In this document: positions 12,367 through 23,946 of the stretch, piece by piece
How the letters are laid out: each line of letters opens with the position of its first letter
Numbering within the stretch: position 1 is the first letter of the stretch
Assembly: GCA_028751875.1 (NCBI GenBank)
Contig: CM054145.1
Coordinates: forward strand, 45,477,754 to 45,541,753
DNA: 64,000 bases
DNA from: Rapana venosa
Lineage: Eukaryota; Mollusca; Gastropoda; Neogastropoda; Muricidae
Reading direction: 5' to 3'
Program-made: the position numbers and the translations under genes
Notes under the pieces: generated by a model
Databases searched by the model: none
What the model was told of the DNA's origin: nothing
The model's input: only the letters and a program-made list of their open reading frames with translations

Positions 12367-13815
12367 GTAAGTGAAAAAATGTTTTTTTTGTTCAGTAGCA
12401 GATGATTCATTCTTGTCATTTCATTGTAGTCCGAAGGAGCTTTGCCCATTGCCATAGAAAACGGTATTTCTTTTGTGGGCTCCCCCCCCCCCCTCCCCCA
12501 ATCCCCTTTTTTTTGTTTTTGTTTTGGAATTGTTGGCAAGTATTTACGCTGCAGATTCATTTCTCATTGAGTATGGCAAGATGAGGCATGCTGCTGATAA
12601 ATTGCAATGCACTTTCAAAGTGGCTTTATTGTACAGCATTCTTGAACAGTAATGGTAACAGGCAAATTGCAGCTTTTAGTCAACAAAAGCTACCTTAATG
12701 GTGGGTAAACTGTCACAAATGCAAAATTTCTCCATTGGTGAACCTTGGCGCTCAAGTTGAACAAATTAAAAAATAAGAAAACCTCTGAAAAAGTTGCAAT
12801 ATCCCTCTGTATACCAAAGTGCAGCTGTCTTTTTCATTCCTAAAAAAGTGCCATCTATGGCCATCACTTGCTTGTAACAGTGACATTACCTGCAGGCATG
12901 GCATCTGACCAGTTGCACTCTACATGTGCCCCCACCCCACATCTTAACATGCATGTTCATAATAAGCTTTTTTTTAGTAATGCAGCTGGGTCTGTTTAGT
13001 GATGTTCATGCATCTGGGTCTATTTAGTAATGGTTATGGTGCCATTGTTTTGATTGAAGTGTATATAAACACCACTCGGTATGCCTCAAACTGATAAGTT
13101 ATGATTTATTCTTGGTTACATTCTCTTTTGCCTAAAGCTTTGAGTACTCAAGTACTCTTAGTCTTTCTACGTACTGCAAGTTTTGTGAGACCTTTTACGT
13201 GAAAATTTTACTGTAAACTATTAAACATATATGAGCATATAGTAAATGCAAAAGAGGAAATGTTTTTAAACGTTACATTTCTGTTCTCATCAGGTCCTGG
13301 CCAGCATTGTTAACTAGGGCATAAAAACGGAGATGTTGGGGTCATGGTACTAAGATGGCAAAGCAATACTGTCCATGTGATCTTAAGTCAACTGATTACT
13401 TTGTAAGGTCCCTGTGGATGAATATTGAAGGGTTTAGAATAGAGTGTAAAAGTAATCTTTGTCAAGTGTCTGTGGATGACCTCATTTCTCGGTGTGGGAC
13501 ATGAAAATGCCTTGTCTTCGTCTTTCGGATGGAAATAGTATATCCCAGTGGTAACACATTTCAGGTCTTGTGGGATTGAGCTGTAGAGTCGAGAACATTT
13601 TTGACACAGTTGTTATGAAGTCTCCTTCACTGGTCTCTTATGAAGCATTCTGGAAACTAGCAGAAAGTGGTTGTAGGAAGTTATGATCAGATGTGCAATT
13701 GCCACCATGCATAATTTCCCACGTGGGCATAATGCTTACAAAGAAGTTTCAGGCTACCGCTTCAATTTTCCTGTTCATCATTACACTGTGTGCCCAAAGT
13801 TCTGTGATTATTATA
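12367..13815. other. Intron-like DNA; SINE 3' module at 12688-12755
   Basis: No coding signal. At 12688-12755 the sequence (GCTACCTTAATGGTGGG, then CCATTGGTGAACCTTGG) matches the 3' module shared by SINE A (subtype 2) and SINE H. The remainder appears unique. Confidence 0.55.
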
Positions 13816-14285
13816 CCAGGTAGTTAGCCTGAACATTACCTACAGAGACCGTAAAACCCACGACTACGTCTGGCAGCAGATCGAGGCACTGGCTGGCAAA
13901 CAAGAACCATTGCTAGATACAGTCAAACGGAGGAAATTGAAATGGTTTGGCCACACAACAAGGCATAACAGCCTGTCAAAGACAGTCCTGCAGGTAATGG
14001 TGAAAGGAGCAAGGAGGCAGGGACAACCACGCAAAAGCTGAATATCCAACAAGGAGTGGACCGGCCTCACTGTACCAAACCTCCTGAAAGCAGCCCAGGA
14101 CAGAACCATTTGGCGGTCCACTTGCAGCGTCCGTGCGGGTACCCCAACGGTCGTCCCGACCAAGGGATGAGTGAGCGAGTTAGCCACCATGTCGGTCACC
14201 TTCCAGCGATCAGTGGTCACCAGATTACAGATTGCATTTACTCCCTTGCTACCAAAAATGGGGATAACAAAAGAATGAGATAAAA
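13815..14285 (+). mobile_element. RTE-like LINE, 3' end
   Basis: Encodes, with stops, the LINE C-terminal tail: GKQEPLLDTVKRRKLKWFGH, then TTRHNSLSKTVL and GARRQGQPRKS. It resembles the copy at 516-985 more than the one at 16115-18060. The 5' part is missing. The 3' end passes straight into the A-rich tract at 14286. Confidence 0.8.
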
Positions 14286-15690
14286 CAAACTAGATTTTAA
14301 AAAATAGACTTAATTGAAACTTAAATCCCAAACCCATAAATATATAAAATATATATATGTGTGTGTGTGTGCGTATGTAAGATTTAAAACTTGAACTAAA
14401 CCAAGGAAAGGCCTAGAATTAAAACAAAAAGATCGGTAAAACTAAACCCAAAAACCAAACCATAAAAAGTAAAAACTAAAAGGCTGAAACTTAAAACCAA
14501 AAAAAATCTAAATACTAGATCAAGACAAACCAAACTAAATTTTAAAAAAAAAAGTAAAGGCCTAGAACTAATATAAAAAAGATCGTAAAAACTAAACCAA
14601 AACGTAAAAACAAACCATAAAAAGTAAAAACTAAAAGGCTGAAACTTAAAACCAAAATATAAAAATAAAACTTAAAAAAAACTAACACATCATGAAAAAA
14701 CTAAACCAAACATAAAAACTTAAACCTAAAACCAAATCATAAAATAAAACTAAAACAAAATCATAAAAAGTAAAACACTTAAAAAATAAACCAAACGTGA
14801 AAACATTTTTTTAAAAATAAAAAAAACTAAATCGTAAACACTTAAACCTAAAACCAAATCATAAAAGTAAACACTTAAAAAATAAACCAAAACATAAAAC
14901 TATAAATAAAAAATTAAACTGAAACCAAATCATAAAAACTGAAACCTAAAACCAAACCATAAAAATAAACACTTAAAACAAAAACATAAAAAGTGCAAAC
15001 TAAAGATTAAAACAAAAACATAATCACAACTTAAGCATAAACACTTAAACATAAAAACATAAAACATAAACTAAAAAACACACAACTTAAGCATAAAAAC
15101 TTAAACATAAAACCAAATAATAAAAGGTTAACACTTAAAAAAATAAACTAAAACATGTCAACATTGTATAAAAAAAATTTAACTGAAACCAAATATAAAA
15201 ACAAACCTAAAACCAAGCCATAACAATAAACACTTAAAAACATAAAAAGTGCAAACCAAAGATTAAAACCAAAACATAATCACAACTTAAACATAAAACC
15301 AAAGTATAAAAACCAAAACATAAATCCTAAAAATAAACAATTAAAACTTTTAAAAACCAAAACATAAATAAAAACTTAAACATAAAACAAAAACCTAAAA
15401 GAAATCACTGAAAACAAACACTGAAACCAAAACATAAACACTAAAGCCAAAACAATAACCCTCCCACCCCCTCCAAAAAAATCTACTTAAACCTAAAACA
15501 TAAGAAATAAAAACTTAAACCTAAAACAAAAGCCTCAAAAAACCACAAAACACTAAACCAAAACAATAACCCCCTCCAAAAAAACAAACCTACTTAAACA
15601 TAAAACATAAAAAATAAAAACTTAACCTAAAACCAAAACATAAACATTAACAAACCAAAACATCAAACAAAAAAAGAGTAAGAAAATAGA
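14286..15690 (+). repeat. A-rich, G-poor degenerate tandem tract
   Basis: About 1.4 kb made of variants of TAAAACCAAAACATAAAAAC and ACTTAAACCTAAAACC. G is nearly absent on this strand. Local sub-repeats of roughly 60-150 bp recur, for example the GGCTGAAACTTAAAACCAAA segments near 14480 and 14635. It starts directly at the 3' end of the LINE fragment, so it may be an expanded LINE tail (inference). There is no coding potential. Confidence 0.85.
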
Positions 15691-16114
15691 ATTTGGGAGA
15701 GGGGGATAGAACACAGACAAGGGAACTTTGCTAGAGAATAAAGGGAGCAATCTTGGTGACCATGGTCGTAAAAAATTGCATACAAAGCACTAACAAAACG
15801 GCGAGTAGAAATAGACAACAGGAATGGGTCGACATATTAGCCTTCAGCACAGCAAGGCCGGGATGATCAGGCTGGAACGGATTCCAAGCAGATTGTCTGT
15901 AGCCGTAAACATAGGTCTCTAGCAGCTTAATGCATCAGGTTCAACTGAATGGTTCAGCATTGGTCCAGTTCTATCTTGAACAGTCTGCATCCTCCAGTCA
16001 GTCAGCGCCGAGTTTAAAGCTTAGGGTTATCTTGTGCAGGGGAGTATGTGTACCTTGTGAATGTGATTAGCCGAAGAGGTGGAAGTGGCCTTTGCTTTGC
16101 ACATCTTTAGAATG

Positions 16115-18060
16115 TTTTGACTCCTTCAATGAAGAAGGAAAAGAGCTTCTTGGAAGAAAGAGGATAATAAACCATGGGTTTCCGAGGAAGTCCTAGGCTT
16201 TGTGATAAGCGCAGAGAACTGAAAAGTCAGAAGCAGAGTGCAGAAGGGGAAAGAAAGTATAACGAAGCAACCAAAAAGGTGAAGAAAAGAATAAAAGATG
16301 CTATGGGAAAAATGGATAGAAGAGAAATGCGAGGAGATAGAAACCAGCATGGAAAGAAATGACAGTAAGAAGGCCTATCAACTGCGACAAAATCAACAAG
16401 AACCTCCACCATACAAGATAAAAAGCAGGAAAGTGCTTGACAGAAGAGGAAGACATAATGGACAGAATATTGTGAGGAATTATATTCGCATAGAGCAACT
16501 GGAGATTCTGAAGTGCTGAATGTCCCACCGTCATCTGAGACAGCCTCATGTAGTTAACTGAGAGGGGAAGTTGTAAAAGCAGTCTCATCTCTAAAACTGG
16601 GGAAATCTGCACGTGTTGATAATGTCCCAGCTGAAATGGTGCAAGCAGGTGGTGATCCATGTATAGACGTACTCCATTGAATCTGCAATAAGATCTGGCA
16701 GACTGGAGTATGGCCAAAAGCGTGGACACAGTCCCTTATAATAACACTTCCTAAAAAAAGGCAACCTCCAACGGTGCCAGAACTACCGCACCATTAGTCT
16801 TATCAGTTACCCAAGCAAAGTGATGTTGAAGATCTTGTTGAACAGGCTCAAACCACAGGCTGAAAGAATCATCGCAGAATCAGCTGGTTTCAGACCTGGA
16901 CGTAGTACAACAGAGCAGATCTTCAACATAAGACTTGTAATGGAAAAATATCTCCAGCATCAACAGGACCTCTACCATGTCTTTATCGATTTTAAGAAAG
17001 CATTTGACAGTTTCGCACGCTGCACTGTGGGCAACTATGAACCTCTACAACATCAACGCCAACCTAATCAAAGTCGTACAGAGCCTCTATGAGAATGCAA
17101 CAAGTGCAGTGTTTCACAACAACAACATAGGTGATTGGTTTTGGACGACGGTCAGTGTGTGCCAGGGCTGCCTGCACTCCCCTACTCTCTTCAATTCCAT
17201 TTATTGAGAGAATCATGGAAGAAGCACTAGAAGAACATGAAGGAACAGTGAGTATTGGAGGGCAAACAAACTTGCGCTTCGCTGACGATATTGACGGTTT
17301 AGCTGGTCACGAGCAAGAACTAACAGACTTTAATGAACCACATAGAAGAAAAATGATCAAAATTTGGTATGGAAATTAGCGGGGAGAAAACAAAAGTGAT
17401 GACAAACAGCAACTTCACATCAGAAATCAAATTCAAAGACCAGAAACTTGAAAATGTTCACAAATTCAAATATTTGGGATCTATCGTGACAGACGAGGGA
17501 TCAAAACCAGAAATACTGTAAAGACTTGCCCAGATCACAGCCGCAATGACCAAGCTCAAACCCATGTGGAGCAACAAAAAAATCGTCATCAGTTCCAAAA
17601 TCAGACTGATGCACTCTCTGGTCATGTCATTCTTCTTATATGCATGTGAATCATGGACCCTCACAGCGGACTTAGAAGAATAAGAGCTGTAGAAATGAGG
17701 TGCTTCTGAAGATTCTTAGGCATCTCGTACAAAGACCACATCACAATGAGGAAGTAAGAGACGCATCCGCAATGAAATCGGGCCCTATACTGATCTTCAA
17801 ACACTCATCAGACAACGAAAACTCAAGTGGTTTGGTCATGTCACATGCTCCTCTGGTCTTGCTAAAACGATCCAAGGCACAGGGGAGGAAGAAGAAGAGG
17901 CAGACAAAGGAAGAGATGGGAGTACAACATTCGAGAGTGGACAGACATGGAGCTGAGAGACACCCTGAGGGCGGCTGAGAGATGAGAGGACTGGAGAAAG
18001 GTGGTTGACAAAGCTTCCCACAAGGATTCGGAATATGAGGGGACGGTGACGGAGAATGTT
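16115..18060 (+). mobile_element. RTE-like LINE, long degraded copy
   Basis: Recognisable in order, across frameshifts and stops: linker (KPWVSEEVLGFCDKRRELKS, CEEIETSMERNDSKKAYQL); reverse-transcriptase blocks (NKIWQTGVWPKAW, SLIITLPKK, SAGFRPGRSTTEQIFN, YHVFIDFKKAFD); the catalytic motif as LRFADDID (FADD codons at 17278-17289); then FKYLGSIVTDEGSKPE, FFLYACESWTLTADLE and the C-terminal tail to about 18055. The endonuclease part is not seen. The motif set is that of the RTE/BovB group. It is a dead copy in the intron between 12366 and 18182. Confidence 0.85.
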
Positions 18061-18181
18061 TTGTGTGGTAGTCCTTCTTCAAACTGACGGGTTTGGTCTC
18101 TGAACTGCAAGGTAAAAAAAAGTGTCGGCTACTTTTCCCCACCCACCCTTCCATATCTCTTTTATGCCCTTCATTCCACAG

Positions 18182-18280
18182 TGGTCCTTACATGGTGATT
18201 AGTCATCCTGTTGATCATGTGATTATTGCCGAGTGTCTTAAATACTGTCACCCAGTCTGCTCCACCAAGATCCAATATAG
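18182..18280 (+). CDS. Unknown protein, internal exon 2 of 3 seen
   Basis: Acceptor TTCATTCCACAG and donor CAATATAG/GTAAGTG flank an exon of 1 base, 32 codons and 2 bases, in phase with 12234-12366; the joined codon is AGT (Ser). The peptide is GPYMVISHPVDHVIIAEC followed by LKYCHPVCSTKIQY. The conserved look (HPVDH, two cysteine pairs) supports a real gene, but I cannot name it. The exon begins about 120 bp after the LINE end. Confidence 0.5.
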
Positions 18281-19364
18281 GTAAGTGCATAAATTATAGA
18301 CATTTGCAATTGCAGTTGAACTTTGTTGAACAGATTTTGATGTATCGTGTACATTTCTATAATTTGGTATATGTATGTAAAGGAAAATTATCACAAAATG
18401 TTACGTTTATATTGCATTTGAGATATTTTTTTCAAGATAAAAAAGCCTGAAATGTGTGTGCCATATGTGGACATGGCAGTAGCTAAATTTAGAATAAAGA
18501 ACATGATTTTGTAAAAATTGTGAATTATTTTTATAAAACACCTTTCAGTGAAGAAGAGAATCTGTTACATTTCTAAACAGTTGTGTGCTACCAATGAAGA
18601 GTACTTTTACCTGGCTTTTAAACATACTTGTTTATCCATTGCTTGCCAAGACTCAACATGGTGAGGTTTTTGTGAGTGTTGCAACTGTTTTTAATTTCAC
18701 TATTGGAGTAGCACTGATATTGGAGATCTAAAACTTTTTATTTCTGATTGTGTTCATTGTTTTCCCTATATTCAGTTGCACAAAAAACTCTATACAATAA
18801 ATTTTTAATATATCTGTTAGTGTGGATAACCTTAAATTTTCTCAATTTCAGCAAGATTAAGAAATTTTAAGTAATATTCATAACATTTGTGTCAACATGA
18901 ACTTTCTTCTGTCTTTTTTAAACTCGATGCATTTAAATTTTAGCAAAATGTCAACAGTTCAAGAGAATGTATAGATCCTATTGTGGTGATATCAAATGTT
19001 TGTAATAATTGACGATAGAACTAAGCATTGTTCTAATTCAGTGCATTCAAATTAGTTCAAGGACAGTCATTAATAATCTAGCTATTGTGGTAGGACCAAA
19101 TAGTTGTCATATTTTAGTAGATAGAACTCAGTGAAACTGACTGCCTTTTTGCTTTCAGCTATGTCAGAATCAAGAACACATGATGGTATAATCTGGGTGA
19201 CCCCCAGGATGTCAAGCTGGGGGAGCGACCAACATGAACCTAGCACACAGAATTGGAGCTCTGTAAGGCCTCCTATCAGCAAACTGCATTTGCTGTGGAG
19301 AGGTATGGGCCATGGTTACATTTTTCTCCTTGAGATTGATGGTGATTGACATTTGAAGGGATTA
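18281..19364. other. AT-rich non-coding DNA
   Basis: No gene, repeat family or RNA recognised. A splice-acceptor-like TTTTTGCTTTCAG at about 19146-19158 leads into an open stretch, but it is not in phase with the preceding exon. Confidence 0.55.
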
Positions 19365-19490
19365 GGTGGTGTTGCTTTTAAACTTGAGGAGTATGGTATT
19401 GATTGGAGTTGAAGAAATCAAAGGGGACAGCCCTGATACGGTCTTTGTGGTCGCTGTGGCTATAAACATAAAATTGAATTACATGATTCA
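19365..19490 (-). repeat. Family F fragment
   Basis: Contains GGACAGCCCTGATACGG, TTTGTGGTCG and GGCTATAAACATAAAATTGA, the diagnostic end of family F (see 30770-31352). Confidence 0.7.
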
Positions 19491-20035
19491 TACTTATCTT
19501 TCTTTTTTTAATTCTAGTCTATTCTTGGTTAATTTCAGTTGACTTTTCATATCCAATTAATCATTCTGTTTTCCTTCTAGTCTATTATCAGTTCTTAATT
19601 CCAGATGAATTACGTTTTTACATTAAGTTAATATTTCTATTTCCAGTCTTTCTTGATTCCAGTTGATTTAAATATTTACATCCAGTTGATTAATCGATTT
19701 TTTTAAAACTCATTGTTGTTTTTTACATTGCACAGTCATAAAGAATTATTCAATTTGTACTTCTAATTTCAGTTCTCAATTCCATTTGACTTAAATTCTT
19801 ACATCCAGTTAATTATTCAAATTTTACTTCTAATTTGTTCTAAATTTCTCGTTCACCTAAATTCTTACATCAATTATTCAATTTCTACTTCTAGGCTATT
19901 CTCGGTTCCCAATTCTACTTAAAACACATTTTGACTGCAGTTTAGGTTTTTTTTTTTTTACTTTCATCTACTGTTCTTAATCTCGGTTGACTTAAATTTT
20001 TACATCCAGTTAATTCTTTAATTTTAGTAATTTTG
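19490..20035 (+). repeat. Degenerate ~70-80 bp tandem repeat
   Basis: Seven or so units built on TTCTAGTCTATTCTTGG, TTAATTCCAGTTGACTTAA and TTTACATCCAGTTAATTATT. Each unit contains CAG-ended pyrimidine stretches that look like splice acceptors. Confidence 0.75.
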
Positions 20036-20111
20036 GATGAATTTCATGTTCAGATTGACATCTGTATGATCCAGGACATGTTATAGTTATTACTTACATT
20101 TTGATATTCAG

Positions 20112-20163
20112 GTATTTTCTGTTACAACGTTGCAGATTTGCAGCTGCTATACCAGCCAAATGA
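20112..20163 (+). CDS. Alternative terminal exon candidate, unknown gene
   Basis: After TTGATATTCAG the phase left by the 18182-18280 exon gives RYFLLQRCRFAAAIPAK and TGA. It is short, so chance is likely. It competes with 22152-22269 as the last coding exon. Confidence 0.2.
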
Positions 20164-22151
20164 CCCATGAGAAATGGGCTAGAAGTCAGCCATGCAATGT
20201 AAGCCAAACACGATCAGGGCACAGCCATGCAATGTATTGGGATGAAAGAGAAAAAATAAGGTAAGACATGATTGTCAATACAATAACTTTTTCCCGAGCC
20301 ATATTTCCCATAGGAGCAGCTGTAAAACGTGTACTCTCAGGGCCCAATAGTGATTTACTGTTCACCATCCCCAACCTTTCTTAATATTGAGACACTTTTC
20401 ACAATTCAGCAGTGTGTATTGCATTCACAAGAATAAATCCATAGTCCGCTGGCCGCCAAAAGCTGTCATCCAAAGAAAACAGCAAGGGGAAGAAACTATG
20501 CTAACAAATAAATATTGAGAAAACAAAAACATGAAAACAAGCAACTAAGGGATCTTTCCACCCTACCGTTTGTGATTGAAAGGGAGATTATAATGCGTAT
20601 ACTGGGCCAAGGGCTCAGTCGAGGATGAGTAACCTGAACACTACCAGACACTTAACGTTAGTACAGGCAAGAAAAGTTAATGGAGCAAAGTGTGTGCACA
20701 AACATGCACGCACGCACACACTCACAATCATGCACGCGCGTGTGTTATTGCCTTTTTATATTAAAGAGTACTTTCTAAACTCGACACGTGTGTAAACAGA
20801 GCACTCAGTTTATTGCCTAAGCACTCTCTCTCCCACCCCAGTCTCTAGTGGATACTCAAGTTACATCTTGTTCATATTTAATCCGGATAGCCCAAGAATT
20901 TTAGGAAACGGTAATCAAGATGGCTGGACGTAGTGCCTTACATGTCTACTGGAATTTGAAGAGCATTCCCAATATCCTTGATGAATACACACATCAGAAG
21001 CTGTAATCAATTTGTCTTGCTTTTATAACCAGTAGTTACTATGAGGTGAATAATAACTTCATTGAATACAGTGTTGGTAGCTAAAAGACTATGTACACTC
21101 CTCATATGAACAGGTCTTTTAATCTGCTGGGTTTTTTTTAAAAACTTGACTCAGAATCAAAATTTTCACTCCCTTTTTTAAACTAGGTTATCTCTTCAAA
21201 ACCACAATTTTCAATTTCTACCTCATACCTTTTTGCTTCTTTCCAAATGGGTTGCAGCATCATGAAGGTACTTTGAAGACAACTTGACAAACATCTAGAA
21301 TAATTTTTTAAACCGCTTTGTTAACCTTTGACTTAGGTAAGAAAGGTAACATTGTATTTTCTGTTAAAATTTCCTATTGTGTAATGTTAAATTGTTGACC
21401 TATGATGTAAGAAAGGTAACATTGTTGTATTTTCTGTTAAAATCTTTGTAATGTGTGTTTTGTTGATCTCTGACTCTTGAGTGAGTAAGAAGGTAAGATT
21501 GTATTTTCTGTTAAAATCTCATGGGAGATTTTCCTTCTGTAGGAACTTTTCTTTTACCTGTCAAGATACGTGTTGTATTTTTTAAGTCGGCTTTTCTTAA
21601 ATGGAAAAAATCTAAGACAGGAAAGACCTAAGTCATCCACAATTTACTTTTTTGTGGTGTTTGCTTTTACCGAGTCTTTGTTATTTCAAACAGATGAATA
21701 GCACATTTGGAAACTAACTTTATATCTAATTTGTTGAAGCTTGGAATAACAGTTATAAATGTATTCAGGATTTTTTTTGGGGGGAGGGATGTCGTTTTTG
21801 TTAGGTTTTATCCTCCTCATCTTGTGTGTTGTACCAATCCAGCTATTCCCACACCACTCGTAGCGAGCCCTCCATCCCAACCACACCCAGATTTTTCATG
21901 GCATATCCTCAGGGCCAGGAGTCCACAGGAGTTCGACCTTACGCCTGTGTAAGGCCACCAACTAAAAAAACAAACTTAGATTCTGGTATAAATTCTGTCC
22001 CTGCTTCAGTCAAGACTCGAGTCTTTAGTCATTTTTCTGCTACTTCTCATGCATTTCAGTTATTGATAAGGTTATGGCTTTTATCATGAGAAATATATAC
22101 CAAATTCTGATCTATGGCAATTACATTATTTTGCTGTCTTTTTTTCCCCAG
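20164..22151. other. Non-coding DNA; three-copy 70-bp repeat
   Basis: At 21335-21525 the segment GTAAGAAAGGTAACATTGTA plus TTTTCTGTTAAAAT occurs three times, about 70 bp apart. The rest shows no recognisable gene. Confidence 0.6.
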
Positions 22152-22269
22152 ATGGCAAACAACATTGACTCGGTGGCTCATCATCACACTCCAGAAAGAG
22201 CAACTGTACCACAATCGACTTCATCACTCATACCAACAAATGGTGCTGAAGATTGTTTTTACAAGATGA
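22152..22269 (+). CDS. Unknown protein, probable terminal coding exon
   Basis: A strong acceptor (CTGTCTTTTTTTCCCCAG) precedes an exon that is open for 39 codons to TGA in the phase left by 18182-18280. The peptide begins WQTTLTRWLIITLQKEQL and looks helical. A second frame starting at an ATG at the exon border is also open to 22288 and encodes a Ser/Thr/His-rich peptide, so the frame choice depends on the splice being real. An AATAAA lies at 22516-22521. The family is unknown. Confidence 0.35.
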
Positions 22270-22515
22270 AAACCACCGGTGAAAAGTAGTCATAGAGCAT
22301 GCTGAACCCGCTGCCAAAAAGCACAAGGGAAAGGATTTTCTTCCTACAAGTTTGTGTGAGAAAGAGTTGCTGAATCAATAGAAGAATATTTGCCATATCT
22401 TCGTTGCCTTCACAATCCCCCCCCCCCCCCCCCCCCCACCACCATTTGCTGCGTACTACACACTTTGAGAGAGATGGGGTAAATGTACTTGTAGCCATTC
22501 AGAAACTAGGCAGAC

Positions 22516-22521
22516 AATAAA
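22516..22521 (+). promoter_or_regulatory. Possible polyadenylation signal AATAAA
   Basis: It sits about 250 bp after the TGA of the candidate terminal exon. A 20-base C run lies between them near 22418. The signal is common by chance in AT-rich DNA. Confidence 0.3.
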
Positions 22522-22699
22522 AAGTTTGCCCTAAGAGAACTTGATGCAGCTGTCTATCAGCTACACTAAACTATGCCTATCCCTTTAATCTGTACTGACT
22601 GTGCTTATCCAAGATGATGCCTTGCAAAAGATGACCGGGCCAAGTTCCATAGAGCAGAGTTAATGCTAAATCAGAATGTATTGGCAGGTGAAGCTCTTC

Positions 22700-23545
22700 A
22701 TGACCTTGACCAGCCCCCACCTTTACACAGTGTGTTCATAGACTCGGTGAAAGACCCTGTAGGGCGTGACCAGCCCCCACCTTTACACAGTGTTCAGACT
22801 CAGGTGAAAGACCCTGTAGGGCGTGACCAGCCCCCACCTTTACACAGTGTGTTCATAGACTCAGGTGAAAGACCCTGTAGGGCGTGACCAGCCCCCACCT
22901 TTACACAGTGTTCAGACTCAGGTGAAAGACCCTGTAGGGTGTGACCAGCCCCCACCTTTACAGTGTTCAGACTCAGGTGAAAGACCCTGTGGGGCGTGAC
23001 CAGCCCCCACCTTTACAGTGTTCAGACTCAGGTGAAAGACCCTGTGGGGCGTGACCAGCCCCCACCTTTACAGTGTTCAGACTCAGGTGAAAGACCCTGT
23101 GGGGCGTGACCAGCCCCCACCTTTACACAGTGTTCAGACTCAGGTGAAAGACCCTGTAGGGTGTGACCAGCCCCCACCTTTACACAGTATGTTCATAGAC
23201 TCAGGTGAAAGACCCTGTAGGGCGTGACCAGCCCCCACCTTTACACAGTGTGTTCATAGACTCAGGTGAAAGACCCTGTAGGGCGTGACCAGCCCCCACC
23301 TTTACACAGTGTTCAGACTCAGGTGAAAGACACTGTAGGGCGTGACCAGCCCCCACCTTTACACAGTGTGTTCATAGACTCAGGTGAAAGACCCTGTAGG
23401 GCGTGACCAGCCCCCACCTTTACACAGTGTGTTCATAGACTCAGGTGAAAGACCCTGTAGGGCGTGACCAGCCCCCACCTTTACACAGTGTTCAGACTCA
23501 GGTGAAAGACCCTGTGGGGACAATACCAACCCCCACCTCTACATA
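22700..23545 (+). repeat. Minisatellite, 53-62 bp unit, about 15 copies
   Basis: Units read GACCAGCCCCCACCTTTACA, an indel-variable middle (CAGTGTGTTCATAGACTC, CAGTGTTCAGACTC or GTGTTCAGACTC), then AGGTGAAAGACCCTGTAGGG. Three length classes occur in short runs. The final unit (23520-23545) is degenerate. No protein is implied. Confidence 0.95.
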
Positions 23546-23830
23546 ATAAATGAATGTAAACTAAATTTTTGATTTTGTACTTTTGAACTCAACATAATGT
23601 ACTTTCGGAGTTATTAATTTGGATGAAAATAGCAGAGTATTGATTTTAAAGAATGCACAGCAATGACTAATCAAAGCGAGCTTGTGGACATTCTTTGTCC
23701 TCAATGCTACAATTCTTTATTACTGTGGTAATGTTATGATCACTCTGAACTAGTCATTTTTCTTTGTGGCTGTTAAAGTTGTTTATTTCAAAAGAATAGA
23801 GATAAAATGTGTGTGATATATTACTTATAG

Positions 23831-23946
23831 AAACGCTTCAAGTATAATTTTGTCACCATATACAATACAAACGCTTCAGGTATAATTTTGTCACCATATA
23901 CAATACAAACGCTTCAAGTATAATTTTGTCACCATATACAATACAT
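23831..23946 (+). repeat. Three tandem copies of a 38-39 bp unit
   Basis: Each contains AAACGCTTCAAGTATAATTT then TGTCACCATATACAATAC, with one G/A difference in the middle copy. The copies are nearly identical, so the duplication is recent. Confidence 0.95.

Noticed and set aside
19131..19349. 72-codon frame after a strong acceptor TTTGCTTTCAG
   Set aside because: The phase does not fit the preceding exon (18182-18280), and part resembles repeat text at 57470.
22700..23545. Possible CRISPR-like or protein-repeat array
   Set aside because: The whole unit is conserved, no spacers occur, and frames are broken by indels.
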